DNA of 64,000 nucleotides from Symbiodinium natans. Taxonomy: Eukaryota > Sar > Dinophyceae > Suessiales > Symbiodiniaceae. Numbering within the stretch: position 1 is the first letter of the stretch; each line of letters starts with the position of its first letter. Both the position numbers and the translations under genes were made by a program. The notes beneath the pieces are model-generated. The model did no database searches and was not told the DNA's origin. It saw only the letters and a list, made by a program, of their open reading frames with translations. The stretch is from contig CAJNDS010002695.1 of assembly GCA_905221605.1 (NCBI GenBank), positions 236,884 to 300,883 of the forward strand, given 5' to 3'. Positions 10,501 to 21,065 of this stretch are shown piece after piece.

Positions 10501-12108
10501 CAGATGGGACGAGCCGGGAGGCGAGCATCATGAGCATCAGCCGGGCGCTTTTCCGGTCAGATGGCCCCCTAACCTCGAGACGCTTGCAAAACCTTCGCCC
10601 CAGTGATTGCGCAGATGGGACGAGCCGGGAGGCGAGCATCATGAGCATCAGCCGGGTGCTTTTCCGGTCAGATGGCCCCCTAACCTCGAGACGCTTGCAA
10701 AACCCTTCGCCCCAGTGATTGCGCAGATGGGACGAGCCAGGAGGCGAGCATCATGAGCATCAGCCGGGTGCTTTTCCGGTCAGATGGGCCCCCTAACCTC
10801 GAGACGCTTGCAAAACCCTTCGCCCCAGTGATTGCGCAGATGGGACGGAGGCGAGCATCATGAGCATCAGCCGGGTGCTTTTCCGGTCAGATGGCCCCCT
10901 AACCTCGAGACGCTTGCAAAACCCTTCGCCCCCAGTGATTGCGCAGATGGGACGAGCCGGGAGGCGAGCATCATGAGCATCAGCCGGGTGCTTTTCCGGT
11001 CTGATGGCCCCCTAACCTTGAGACGCTTGCAAAACCCTTCGCCCCAGTGATTGCGCAGATGGGACGAGGCGGGAGGCGAGCATCATGAGCATCAGCCGGG
11101 TGTTTTTCCGGTTAGATGGCCCCCTACCCTCGAGACGCTTGCAAAACCCTTCGCCCCAGTGACTGCGCAGATGGGACGAGCCGGGAGGCGAGCATCATGA
11201 GCATCAGCCGGGTGCTTTTGCAGTCAGATGCCCCCCGAACCTCGAGACGCTTGCAGAACCCTTCGCCCCAGTGATTGCGCAGATGGGACGAGCCGGGAGG
11301 CGAGCATCATGAGCATCAGCCGGGTGCTTTTCCGGTCAGATGGCCCCCTAACCTCGAGACGCTTGCAAAACCCTTCGCCCCAGTGACTGCGCAGATGAGA
11401 CGAGCCGGGAGGCGAGCATCATGAGCATCAGCCGGGTGCTTTTCCGGTCAGATGGCCCCCTAACCTCGAGACGCTTGCAAAACCCTTCGCCCCAGTGATT
11501 GCGCAGATGGGACGAGCCAGGAGGCGAGCATCATGAGCATCAGCCGGGTGCTTTTCCGGTCAGATGGCCCCCTAACCTCGAGACGCTTGCAAAACCCTTC
11601 GCCCCAGTGACTGCGCAGATGGGACGAGCCGGGAGGCGAGCATCATGAGCATCAGCCGGGTGCTTTTCCGGTCAGATGGCCCCCTAACCTCGAGACGCGT
11701 GCAAAACCCTTCGCCCCAGTGATTGCGCACATGGGACGAGGCGGGAGGCGAGCATCATGAGCATCAGCCGGGTGCTTTTCCGGTCAGATGGCCCCCTAAC
11801 CTCGAGACGCTTGCCAAGCCCTTCGCCCCAGTGATTGCGCAGATGGGACGAGGCGGGAGGCGAGCATCATGAGCATCAGCCGGGTGCTTTTCCGGTCAGA
11901 TGGCCCCCTATTCTCGAGACGCTTGCAAAACCCTTCGCCCCAGTGATTGCGCAGATGGGACGAGGCGGGAGGCGAGCATCATGAGCATCAGCCGGGTGCT
12001 TTTCCGGTCAGATGGCCCCCTAACCTCGAAACGCTTGCAAAACCCTTCGCCCCAGTGATTGCGCAGATGGGACGAGGCCGGAGGCGAGCATCATGAGCAT
12101 CAGCCGGG
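7569..12108. repeat. Satellite array, ~112-bp unit, about 38 copies
   Basis: A unit of 112-113 bp containing AACCCTTCGCCCCAGTGATT, GCGCAGATGGGACGAG, GAGGCGAGCATCATGAGCAT and CTTTTCCGGTCAGATGGCCC is repeated head to tail with a few percent divergence. The period can be measured from GCGCAGATGGGAC at 7598, 7823 and 8048 (two units per 225 bp). Since 112 is not a multiple of 3, each copy shifts frame, so the protein-like frames inside it are artefacts. Some copies are truncated (8465-8500, 9330-9345, 9560-9575), as left by unequal exchange. A reversed, more diverged set of the same family lies at 52371-53045. Confidence 0.95.
8541..8735. repeat. Telomere-like, G/C-tract interruption inside the satellite
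   Basis: The array is broken by about 195 bp of unrelated sequence: GGGTTAGGGTTTAAGGTTTA-type telomere-like repeats, then runs of C, then runs of G with a repeated GGGATACCAT. The satellite resumes at about 8733 in mid-unit. The interruption could be the relic of a break filled with telomeric-type DNA. G-tracts of this kind are also prone to sequencing error. Confidence 0.75.
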
Positions 12109-12199
12109 ACTGGAAGACATGATCCAAGTACACTGATGAGCTCAATTGCAGACATGGCCCAGGCTCCCCACGCCCGCTCCAAGAATCCCCAATCTTGAG

Positions 12200-12330
12200 A
12201 GCGCGCTCCGAAAGTCAACTGTCCGAAATGCGGCTTTAAGCCCATCAATGCGCTGAACGACTGCGTTCAAGCCTCAGAAGCCGCAACCGCCGGAATCTTG
12301 CAGTCCTACTTGCAGCCTGAAAGCATCTAA
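12200..12330 (+). CDS. Terminal exon with CPxC zinc-ribbon-like motif
   Basis: Ninety bases after the satellite ends, an AG acceptor (AATCTTGAG|A) opens a frame reading RAPKVNCPKCGFKPINALND and on to TAA at 12328-12330. CPKCGFKPIN is a typical zinc-knuckle half (CPxCG). The partner Cys pair is not in this exon: only one further Cys follows, in ALNDCVQA. The metal site, if real, needs an upstream exon, perhaps beyond the satellite at about 7.2 kb. The satellite would then occupy an intron. Confidence 0.45.
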
Positions 12331-12582
12331 GGCATCTTAGATCCTCAAAGCCTACATGAAAAGTATAATCTGGACCGGAGGAAGACCGACCCAGGAAGAC
12401 GCGGCCTGCACCCTAGGGGGATTTCGAGTTCGCTGTTGGAGTTGAGTTGAGACCTGGTTGAGTCTGGACTTCAGGGTTTAGGGTTTGAGCCGTAGGATCC
12501 GCGAAGTCAGGGACACGCGATGTGATGCTTATCCTGTCTTCCTGATCCAGCGAGGTACCGTTTCATTGATGGACAGCCGCCA

Positions 12583-12981
12583 CTAAAATCCAAGAGCTCC
12601 TAAAATGCTCCGAAAGCAGTTCCCAAGCCCAAGCACTGAATACCCGAGCTGCAGGGTCTTGTTTGCACCGGATGTGAGCGAGCACGACGACACTCCAGTC
12701 TCGTCTCCCTCCTCGTTTCCTAGAGAGCCTTGTCGGCATGTGGCCCCTTGTGCCCCTTTGAGCCCAACGCTGGCTTCGAGATTGGCGTCAGGAGCTTTCA
12801 GAATTCTCGGGTCGAGGTCCAATCCATGGTATCCCACCAAGGAACGGCCAGCTTCAAACGTGAGCATCTGCAGGCCAGACAGCACGGCAATGTGTTTCGG
12901 GCGTGCAGGCGGCCGCATGCGAATGCTCCTGGCCATCTCTTTTGCACAGCACTGATAGCTGAAAAGTATTAGGGAGTGCAA
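12583..12981 (-). CDS. Open frame of 132 aa, unknown, low confidence
   Basis: On the minus strand a frame starting at an ATG is open for 132 codons and has a plausible composition (for example PKHIAVLSGLQMLTFEAGRS). The plus strand is also open over most of the same interval, which weakens the case. I see no domain and no decisive splice signals. Confidence 0.22.
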   Translation of the reverse strand: MHSLILFSYQCCAKEMARSIRMRPPARPKHIAVLSGLQMLTFEAGRSLVGYHGLDLDPRILKAPDANLEASVGLKGAQGATCRQGSLGNEEGDETGVSSCSLTSGANKTLQLGYSVLGLGNCFRSILGALGF

Positions 12982-13108
12982 CTCGCGAAGTCCTCTGAGT
13001 CACCCCTCCTGGATCCTTGCTTGGTCTCGGACTCGCTAGCAACCCTATCTTGTGTCGAAATCCTCACCCAAACCAGCTAGGCGCTCTTAAACTCGACCAA
13101 TCAACAGG

Positions 13109-13756
13109 ATGCCCTCGCAAGAAGCTCGGTTGGAGTCCGAGGAGCCCAACCCCGCATACAGGCACCTCACAGTTCGAGGATTACACGGGTATGTGGCGTT
13201 GGAGGTTTCATTTTCGAAGGGCACCGGGAAGTACGGAAATTTGCAATGGAGGCAATGGAGGTCCTCCCACTACAGCCGCATGTTGAGACCTGGACCTCAA
13301 GTGATGAGAGACTTTGAGATTCGAATATGCAAGCTAGCAGCTAACGTCCAAGTCGCTGGTACTGCTAAGGTTTCATGCGCGTGTGTCAATCGCCACTTCC
13401 GTGCACCTTCCGCGCATACACATGGACAGAACGTTGCTGTCCCCCGACCCTTTGCTTTGACAAGCTTGCTTGGTCACACATACAAGGAACTCGGCAAGAT
13501 TGTGGTTGCCTGTGAGCCACGCTCGACCTTTTTCTCCTCACGACTTGTGCAACTAAAACTATCCCAAAGTCCCAAAGTCCGAGTGCGGCAGCATCCCGGC
13601 CATGGAGCCTACAAAGACCAACGCTCCGAGCACGGGAACGAGGCCACCGAACCAGGCGACGGGGCCGGAAGCGCGAGAGCATCAGACCACGCCGACCACG
13701 GCGAGTCAACTCAGGAGCACTTTGCTGCGGAGTGGCACCCAGTGGACACAAACTAA
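13109..13756 (+). CDS. Open frame of 215 aa, unknown, low confidence
   Basis: A 215-codon plus-strand frame, partly overlapped by a 174-codon minus-strand frame (13386-13910) and by another plus frame (13602-13916, starting MEPTKTNAPSTGTRPPNQAT). Three overlapping open frames suggest GC-rich sequence poor in stops rather than three proteins. If one is real, the Thr/Pro-rich 13602 frame has a composition typical of a disordered region. Confidence 0.22.
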   Translation: MPSQEARLESEEPNPAYRHLTVRGLHGYVALEVSFSKGTGKYGNLQWRQWRSSHYSRMLRPGPQVMRDFEIRICKLAANVQVAGTAKVSCACVNRHFRAPSAHTHGQNVAVPRPFALTSLLGHTYKELGKIVVACEPRSTFFSSRLVQLKLSQSPKVRVRQHPGHGAYKDQRSEHGNEATEPGDGAGSARASDHADHGESTQEHFAAEWHPVDTN

Positions 13757-14852
13757 TGAGGTTGCTGAGCATGAAAAACCCCGCGCAACCCTGCAAAACC
13801 TGAGAATGGGCCATGGCTTGGAAGACGTCAAACCTGGAAAATGTTCTGGGGCAAGCGCAGATGGTTTGCAGGGTTTTCAGAAGGCTTGGCAAGCGCTGCC
13901 GACGAATCAAGTTTAGTTACAGAGCCTCTAGCTGGCACAACTGTGCTTGGTCCAGTAGCTGTTCGTAGAGTCGAAGCAGCTCTCGATGTGACAACTGTAG
14001 AACATCACGATGGAATTTGAATTACACAGAATCAGAGCAACACAGGGGCAGAGCGCATCTTCTCAGGCTCAACTCCCACTGCAAGAGAAGCCCCAAGAAA
14101 CCCAAACTTCGAGGCTGTCTCACACCCACCATCACCCACTGTACCATAACACGAAGGGAGTTCATGATTTTGGGACGGCTCGACGCACCGCCACGGTTCG
14201 ACGTTAACTTGCAAGGGCACGTGGGCAGGATGCACCATCCCGATGTTCGTGGTTCTGGAAGGGCAACAGCACAAAAGCCGCCGAATTCCGCCGACAACTA
14301 AATGGTGCAAGTCCTTCGACCTCGATGCCCGAAGATTCTGAGCCCTTCGGCCGTGAAAATGACAGAGGAAAGATGCCTGAAGTCCATGGCAGGTGCCCGT
14401 GTTTCGCGTGCTGCTTCCGACAGAGCAAGAAGCCGCGAGAAGACATCATCCGAGAGGCGCTGGGCAACTGACCATGTAGGATCATGTAGGGCCTTCGGAT
14501 GCCTGAGGTAGATGCGGGGTTTAGGGATCATTGAAGTTGAAGAAGTTCCAGAGCTTAGCTGCGGATTGATTAACCCGCGGTGCAGCTAGGGCCTCAGGCG
14601 CTAAGGTTTCCCGGACTGGGCACCGCAAGTGTTAACCATGCAAGAGCTGATTGTGCCTCTACACTGGCACTGGCTGCAGGAGTGGAGATGCGATCCGAGC
14701 CTGCAGCAGTTTGGTAACCAGGAGCATGGTCCACCAAAATTTAATTACACAATTGGGGGACGTTTTGGAGTGGATGTCGTGAATGCATTCGTGGTTTGTC
14801 CCCTCCACCCCTTAACCCTCAAGCCCCTGAACTCTAATCCCCTCATACAAAG

Positions 14853-14972
14853 GACCTCACCCTCTTGGACGTCGGCGGTGTCCAGCTGCCTGTGGATCCG
14901 ACGCAGTCCCTGGGAGCTTTGCAGAACAGGAGGCTGGTCGTCCAGGCTTCTCTGAACTTTAGGGGGCTCGAG
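14853..14972 (+). CDS. Exon of unknown protein
   Basis: Acceptor ACAAAG|G is preceded by CCCTCAAGCCCCTGAACTC, a C-rich intron end of the type seen before other exons here. The phase-0 frame reads DLTLLDVGGVQLPVDPTQSL and continues GALQNRRLVVQASLNF. A donor could be the GT at 14973 or a GC earlier (GTCCAG|GC at about 14945). The alternating hydrophobic pattern suggests a beta-rich domain. I cannot name it. Confidence 0.45.
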
Positions 14973-14999
14973 GTGCAAGAGCTTCAGAAATCTTAGGTT

Positions 15000-15695
15000 T
15001 AGGATCCAGATTCATGTGGGGCAGCCAGGCTGCCAAGGCCCTTAGTCAAGCCCTCCGATCCCATATACCGGGCGAGGGTTAGGGCTTAGGATCGTTTTGG
15101 AAATCGGGCTTCGGTGGAACGGCACTTGGCAGTACTAGGCATAGGAGAGACATTTCCGAAACAAGAACCCCAAGCCTCCCAACCCGTGCACCCCTTTAAG
15201 CCCTTTAGGACTCGAGGACTCTAGGTCGCTACTGTGGGCCACACCGACAGCCAGCCTTCACATCTACAAACCCCAGCCTCTGAACTAGGACATTCAGTAC
15301 GGGTCGCATGTCGCATGTGCCCCTTTCACCCTTTTTAGGTCTGCTGGGATCCCTTATGAACGAACAGAGATTTGCTTGCTAGGTTACTGAGGAACCGACT
15401 GAACCCTGAACCACGGCCCTACCCGTAAGGCCCTAAGTCTCAAGCCTGTTCAGCCTTTACCCGCCCAACTCTCCCTGCGAGGTGTTTCGTGGCGAACTCG
15501 GCCGTAGCCCCCGTACCGACCCCAGGAAGTGAGCCGCCATGCGCACCCCATGAACCTGTTAATTTTCCAGCTTGGGGAGTTGGGGCACTGGGCTTGGGCC
15601 ATAGGCTTGGGCTTTGCGGTCTCCAGGTGGTGCTGGCGTACGAGGCGATCGAGGCTGATGAAGGCCTCGTCCATGTTAGATGCTTCTCAACTGCA
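15000..15695. other. Intron-like sequence before the kinase exons
   Basis: The stretch holds degenerate telomere-like motifs (CCCTTTAAGCCCTTTAGGAC) and no exon I can support up to about 15.7 kb. An open frame across 15489-15700 leads into the kinase exon, but its first part has no recognisable motif. Confidence 0.4.
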
Positions 15696-15699
15696 ATCG

Positions 15700-18600
15700 A
15701 TGCAGCCGCAGGCGAGCACTCAAGCACCAGCCATCGGCTGTATGCAATGAAGAAGGGCGACGACCTACGGCAGGCAGCAAGGGATGCATGGCATGGGCTA
15801 CGCAGAATCACAAAGCGGGCTCCGTTTTTCATCTTTTGTACACATGAGCCACATGTCCGGCAATGTGAGAATGACCCTGCTGGAGGACGCACTGGTGTTG
15901 CAGATCTTCCGCCTCATGGCCTTTTGCCTGCAACTTGTGGCACTGCATTTTAGGGCTTCATAGGGCTTCATGAGCATGAGCTGTCAGCATAAGAGAGTCC
16001 AAAAGTCGTCTCGACGTGATGCTACACGAGCTGGCAATGACGAGTGGCGCAGTTAGCCTCTTCATATCACTCGGTGGAGGAAAGTCAGGAGTTCGCCTGC
16101 TCTGGTCTTTGCGGGGATTGGGTTTCGTGGTTAAAACGAGCTCAAAAAAATAAGCAATACCATTCATGTGTGGCACTGAGGAGACGGCATGGGCAGAGCA
16201 TGGCCTCAGAGAGGCTGCTCGAAGCAGATCATGTCACACGGCACTGTGTTGTCATGCATGTTGGCTATGCTAGCTCGTGCTTGTCGATCGCATCCATCAC
16301 ACTTCTGTTCGTTCGTTTGTCGAGTGACAACACGAGCCCTTCAGAAGAAGAATGAGCGTGAGCTGGCCAGGTGTCGCTCATGCCCTACAATGTGTTGGCG
16401 CTCTCTCCCAAGGATCCGACTGCATTGTCCTTCGTATGTCAAATTCTCGACACCTGGCAGCGCACTTCAACTTGAAGTCTCTCGACCTGTCTGGGGAAAA
16501 CCCCAAGCGCAACAGGAAGAGAACATAAGGAACCAAGTCTTGACAGGAGGGATTCGCGGCCTTCGTGCCCAAAGCAAAGAACATCTCTCGCATCCTTGAG
16601 GCCGGCCACAGGTTTCGCTATTGGCATCTGAGAAGGGCTTTGGGGGTTTTGTTTAGGGTTTGGGGCGTGAAGGTGTATAGGGTTCAGGGTAAGCTCTGGC
16701 GCTTAAGGGTTCAAAACTTTGCCTGGGTGTTCTGCAAGACCGTTCTGGCTGTGGGTTGGCTTAGGCTTTCTTGTAGGCCTTCTTTGTTTGGGATCTTCAT
16801 GGGTTTGGATAGATATTCGCCGAAAGTAAGAGGTTCTGTCAGGACATACTGGGTCTTTGATTTAATTCTGCGTTGCGTCTCTACCCAGCTTGCAAATGTT
16901 CGCAAGGATGCCCAGCAAGGCCCATCGCTGAGTCAGGATCTGCTTTCTCAGAAGCTTCCTTGCGAAGTAACAGGAGTTCGATGGCGACATCACCGAGTTC
17001 ATCAAGAAGCATTGCCCGGGAGCCTGATACTTGCGCTGTGTTGGGTGGTAGCTTGGAGCGCCCCAGCCCAACAAAAGAAGTCCACGAACGCATCCTTGCT
17101 GGACGTGACTTTAAGAATGGGCCACGTTGCCATGAAGTTGCACATCTTACGAGAGCAGCACATTTGCCAAGCATGAGCCGGAGCCATAGAAACCAGAAAC
17201 TCCCACATGGCTACACCAGACACCAGAAACCAGAAGAATGATAGCCCACTATGATGCAACCTGGCTCTTCCATAGATCTTTTTGATTGAAGCCACTGAAG
17301 GTAGCGGTTCCACCTCTTCGGCCTACGATCGGCTGTGCGGCAGCACGGCCGGGCATCTCGGAAGCATTCAGCTTCCGCACTGTTCGCAGGGGTCCTGCTG
17401 CTACAGCCCATGCGGTATGAGCTGACGACCCTTCACCATCGCTGCCTGACTCACGAAGTGGTCTGGGATTGAGGGATTGATTGAGGGTCTGAGGGAGATG
17501 CATGAAGCATGGAAGGTACTGCGTGGCCACGTACCTGCTGGGAGTCGGGGATCGGCATCTGGACAACATCATGATGACGGAGGACGATGATCCTCAGGGG
17601 TACTGTAGCGTATGACAGCCTCGCGATGGATTGCAATGAGTAGAAGGAAGTTCGTGAATTCGTGAAATAGGAACAAAGGATATACCTCGAGGCCCTAGTT
17701 CCCTACGAAGAACCTGCGGCTAAGCTCCACGAACTAGAAGGATGCAAGTCCAAGAACATCCTGCAATCGACAATTCCAGCCTACTCGAGAACCTAAGATG
17801 GCTCTCGCGCCGCCAACCTGCGCGGAACAGCCTGCCGAAGAAACTTGTGGTGCTAGAGGGAGACTCCGTAGAGCCCTTGTAGAGCGCTTGTGCGACAACG
17901 CAGTCGGTAAAGAAAAAGCCCGCACAGAAGCTGAGATGCAAAGCACAATAGCATGAAGATGAATTACAGCTTCATGAATTGAGCGGGGTTTGCGGGCGTG
18001 TTTCAAGTCAGGTGCTTCTAGGAATCTGCACTGAGGAAATACGCTTAATTGCCTTGGATTTAGTTTAGGTCCGACACGTCATCCCCTCCCCCACAAAATT
18101 CTAGTTCCACCCACACAAGCAACCAAAATGCCAAATCCGCTAGACCTGAAGCCACCCGAAGATCCCGAGACTAGGAGGGTCACTTCTTCCACATCGACTT
18201 CGGCTTCGTCCTGGGCGACGATCCCAAACCCGGAGCGCCCTCGGTGAGAGCGAGGAGCCCAGCGGTTGTGCGATAAACAAGCAGGTTTTGTTCTCAGGCT
18301 TTTTCTCAGCTTAAATACTACGTCGACTAGTTTTGTAGGCTTTTGCCGGGGATTGTTAACTTCCATTGCGAACTCAGATCTCGGCAGTGCCTGGGCCTTC
18401 TCACAACTTGTGGTCTTCACTCTTGCCCTCCACCTTGTGGTTCGAAAACCACATCGAAACAAGACACCTTGACCTCGAAAACCAGCAGAAAGAAAGAAGG
18501 TGCCCCGCGAGGTCCTCGAAGTCCTTCGGCCAGAGCCTCAGGTTTGAGTTGCGCTTTTGGGGCTTAGGGTTTAGGGCGTTTAGGGGTTTGCGAGGTTTGT

Positions 18601-19014
18601 GGGAGGGGTTGGCGCTGGGGACACGGGTGGCCTTCTGTACCGCACTGTAGATGGAAAGCCGATGAAAGCCGGCCTCAGGCAATGAGAGAAGATACTTACT
18701 CTTACAAGAGTCAAGAGTTCGTTGGGATTTTCTGGTGAGTGTGATGACAGGAACAACCACCGGGGTGATCGTCTGAGTCAATTATCGGTCTGGCAGGAAA
18801 GGTCGTATAAGATGTTGTGAACCTCGGGTCTTTCCGAGGCTGCTTGTCTTGGCGCAAAATGGCTCTTAACCTGTCTTGGAGCGACACAGAAACTGATCAA
18901 AGACATCTTGTCTCTCCATGCCACTCGGCTTGGTCGCTGCACAGGATATCTGGCAGATACGACCGCTTTCGCGAGCTTCTCAGGGAGGCCATGGGACATG
19001 TGGATGTGTTCTAG
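15700..19014 (+). CDS. Phosphatidylinositol 3-kinase catalytic domain (class III / Vps34-like), multi-exon
   Basis: This is a lipid kinase that phosphorylates the 3-position of phosphatidylinositol; Vps34-type enzymes act in endosome traffic and autophagy. Readable exons: ~15700-15773 ending KKGDDLRQ with a GC donor; 15886-~15936, [16 protein letters not shown], completing the GDDLRQD motif in phase; 16550-16600, [17 protein letters not shown], with a GC donor; 16974-~17018, [15 protein letters not shown]; 17516-~17595, [20 protein letters not shown], the catalytic loop; 18178-18243, [18 protein letters not shown], the Mg-binding IDFG segment, with donor GTGAGA; and 18945-19014, [17 protein letters not shown], the C-lobe helix. 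The DPKP after LGD favours class III. All catalytic residues are present. Missing from my reading are N-terminal domains, the LDLR-x-x-PY exon (16.0-16.5 kb), the exon before the catalytic loop and the true C-terminus. Confidence 0.85.
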
Positions 19015-19239
19015 GAGGTCGGAGAAAGGAAGTTGGCTTCCAGTACTGAGGTTGATGCAGCAAAAAGTACCGCTTTGCTTTGTTGAATGATTCCAAGGTT
19101 AGTCCTCCCCGAAATGTTTAGTGTCATCGACAGCTAAACTTCCGCCAGTAAAGCTTGCATGACAGGCATTCACGCTCATTCGACGCACCGCACGCTTGTG
19201 GACGGCGCTGCTGTCACTGGCATCGAGTGCTGGAGGGTG

Positions 19240-19860
19240 GGGCAGCGGGTCCGAAACATCACCGAATTGTGATAGAATGGGTTTAGGATGCTCTCGTCCG
19301 TGTGCTTTGTCTTAATTCAGCCAGCTTCAGCAGGGATCGATGCCCGGCTGTCAGCACCCAAAACTGTGGACGCGTAGAGTAATTGCTCTGACAGGGAGTA
19401 TAATATGGTACCCAGCGCAGAATTCTTATAAAGCGTGGCACTGGGAGGAATGGCGTGACGGTGTTGAGAGATGACGCGGAGCGGGCAATCCACACTGCCG
19501 CGGTCTCAACAGTAAGTATGAAAGGCCCATAAAGGCCCCTTCAGTAGGGTTTAGGGTTGAGGGTGCTTAAGACGACCTTAGACAGGAACCCGGGTCACAA
19601 ATGAATTTGAGCATTATTCCATTGTTCGTGAAAGGTCAGAGAGCGGCTGCACCTCGAACTCGACGATGCATCGGCAGCAGCTGAGATCACAGCAGAGGCG
19701 TCGTCGGATTTGATCATCAGCTGAGACATTGCGTAGCAAGTATAATGTCTGTACATATTTTTTATACACTAGACATACATATGTGAGTGTACTCATGTAC
19801 AGATATACGCATTTATATCTGCATACATATGCACAGAGTCCCATTTTGTTTGTTTACCGA
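19240..19860. other. Non-coding; TATA/TACA-rich low-complexity segment
   Basis: No supported exon. At 19745-19835 the sequence becomes rich in TA, CATATG and TATAC words, a degenerate dinucleotide repeat. A TTTAGGG-like motif occurs at 19547-19553. Confidence 0.4.
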
Positions 19861-19869
19861 TTTGACATA

Positions 19870-20065
19870 TTTGAACTGCCACGTTCAGCAAGGAATGCTA
19901 GCCTCTCTACGATAGACAAAGTTGTCGTGCTTTCCAGGTGGAGCACAACGCTGCTGCCATGCTTCCGGTCATCTACGACAAGCTGCATCAGGCTTCCAAG
20001 ATGCACAGTTTCTGGGAAAGCCTGCGTCATCACTCCATTTGAATGCCGAATAGAAAACGCGCAGG
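19870..20065 (-). CDS. Exon of unknown protein, minus strand
   Basis: Read on the minus strand, this stretch gives FSIRHSNGVMTQAFPETVHL, then GSLMQLVVDDRKHGSSVVLH and LESTTTLSIVERLAFLAERG, a regular mix of hydrophobic and charged residues with no stop. The plus strand is also open but reads Cys/Arg/Ser-rich filler. The family is not recognised. Splice limits are uncertain; the frame stays open from 20204 down to 19854. Confidence 0.35.
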
Positions 20066-20295
20066 CAGGCTTGTTCTGGCACTGAGCGGAGAGGCGGCAT
20101 CGCTGGCATCTCAGTGTTGGAGTCCAGGAGTAGGGCTGAACTGAAGGGGCAATACTGGAACCAGTGCTCGCCTCACCAGTGCTCGCCTCACCATGCCCCA
20201 CCAATTGAAGCTGATCTTCGACTCCGCGCAGGCATGCGCCACAGCGACTGAATACCTCAGCTCACCTTCAATGAGCTGTTCTGTTAACGAGCAAG

Positions 20296-20447
20296 GTGGA
20301 AGCTGTCCTACGTCTCTCGCTGCCGAATGTCGCCAACACATCATTATCCTGCAGACTCGATTACGCAGATCAGCTAAAGCCATTTGCCCAACGCGTGCCT
20401 CTTGATTGCGCCGAAGAGGCTGAGAGACATTGGAAAGCTGCCTGTTA
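20296..20447 (+). CDS. Exon shared by the two duplicated segments, copy 1
   Basis: After GAGCAAG|G the frame reads VEAVLRLSLPNVANTSLSCR, then DYADQLKPFAQRVPLDCAEE and AERHWKAAC to TAA. The segment from 20228 to about 20570 has a clear diverged counterpart at 56880-57210, where the matching peptide reads YTDQLKQFAQHVLLDSTEEA. Conservation of this peptide between diverged copies supports coding. Downstream, CVELHDRSFTSKHP also has a counterpart, but a 5-bp insertion near 20515 breaks the frame here relative to copy 2. The family is unknown. Confidence 0.45.
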
Positions 20448-20679
20448 ATGAAAGTGCCGCGTGGCACACTGTGTGGAACTTCATGATCGAAGTTTCACCT
20501 CGAAGCATCCATCGATTTGTCACGTATAGCGCAAGCTAGTCCCCAAAACAGCTCGAACGCCTGCTTCGCTGGACACTGGAGCATCTACTTCTCGAGCATG
20601 CAAAGATGCATATCGAGTTGGCCCTATGGTAGACATGGATCAGGCCGTGATACTGAAAGTTTGCCACCAAGCTCGCGGG

Positions 20680-20925
20680 GTCTGTGGTCTCCTATGGTGT
20701 CCGACCATATTTGGGGCCGGGTGTGTGTCACGGTTTGGGTCCGTGGTCTCCCACGCTCTCCGATCATGAGCGCAATTGGGGCGGGTGGGTGTCAAGCGGC
20801 TTGGGTCCGTGGTCTCCTATTGCCGGGAAGGTGTCACGCAGTTTGGGTTCGTGATCCCACGGTTTCCGATCATGACCGGGGTGTGTCACGTTTGGGTCCG
20901 TGATCTCCCATGGTCTTTGGAACAC
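20680..20925. repeat. Minisatellite, ~65-bp unit, about 4 imperfect copies
   Basis: The phrases GTGTCACGGTTTGGGTCCGT, GGTCTCCCA and TCCGATCATGA recur at about 20725, 20795, 20850 and 20890 with varying spacing. The copies are diverged and of unequal length, so the array looks old. Confidence 0.75.
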
Positions 20926-21065
20926 AATTGCTTAAGAGAATCAATCTCATTCAAAACAGTTTCAAAAAAATCAAAACCGAAACGCAGTTCAAATATCCCC
21001 AAAACTACACGACACCAAAACCCCAAAGCGATTGCTGTGTTCTGCTCTGCAGTTCCGGCAAGACC

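Noticed and set aside
7598-11050. Many protein-like frames reading RRWDEPGGEHHEHQ or LMMLASRLVPSAQ
   Set aside because: They lie inside the 112-bp satellite. The unit is not a multiple of 3, so the frame changes from copy to copy and no real start, domain or splice signal is present.
7569-12108. CRISPR array
   Set aside because: There are no short repeats with unique spacers and no cas genes, and the whole unit repeats. The genome is eukaryotic.
17249-17572. Minus-strand frames starting MLSRCRSP... / MEPLPxVASxKK over the kinase exons (also at 54363-54632)
   Set aside because: They are antisense to confirmed kinase exons. Similarity between the two loci reflects the segmental duplication, not a minus-strand gene.
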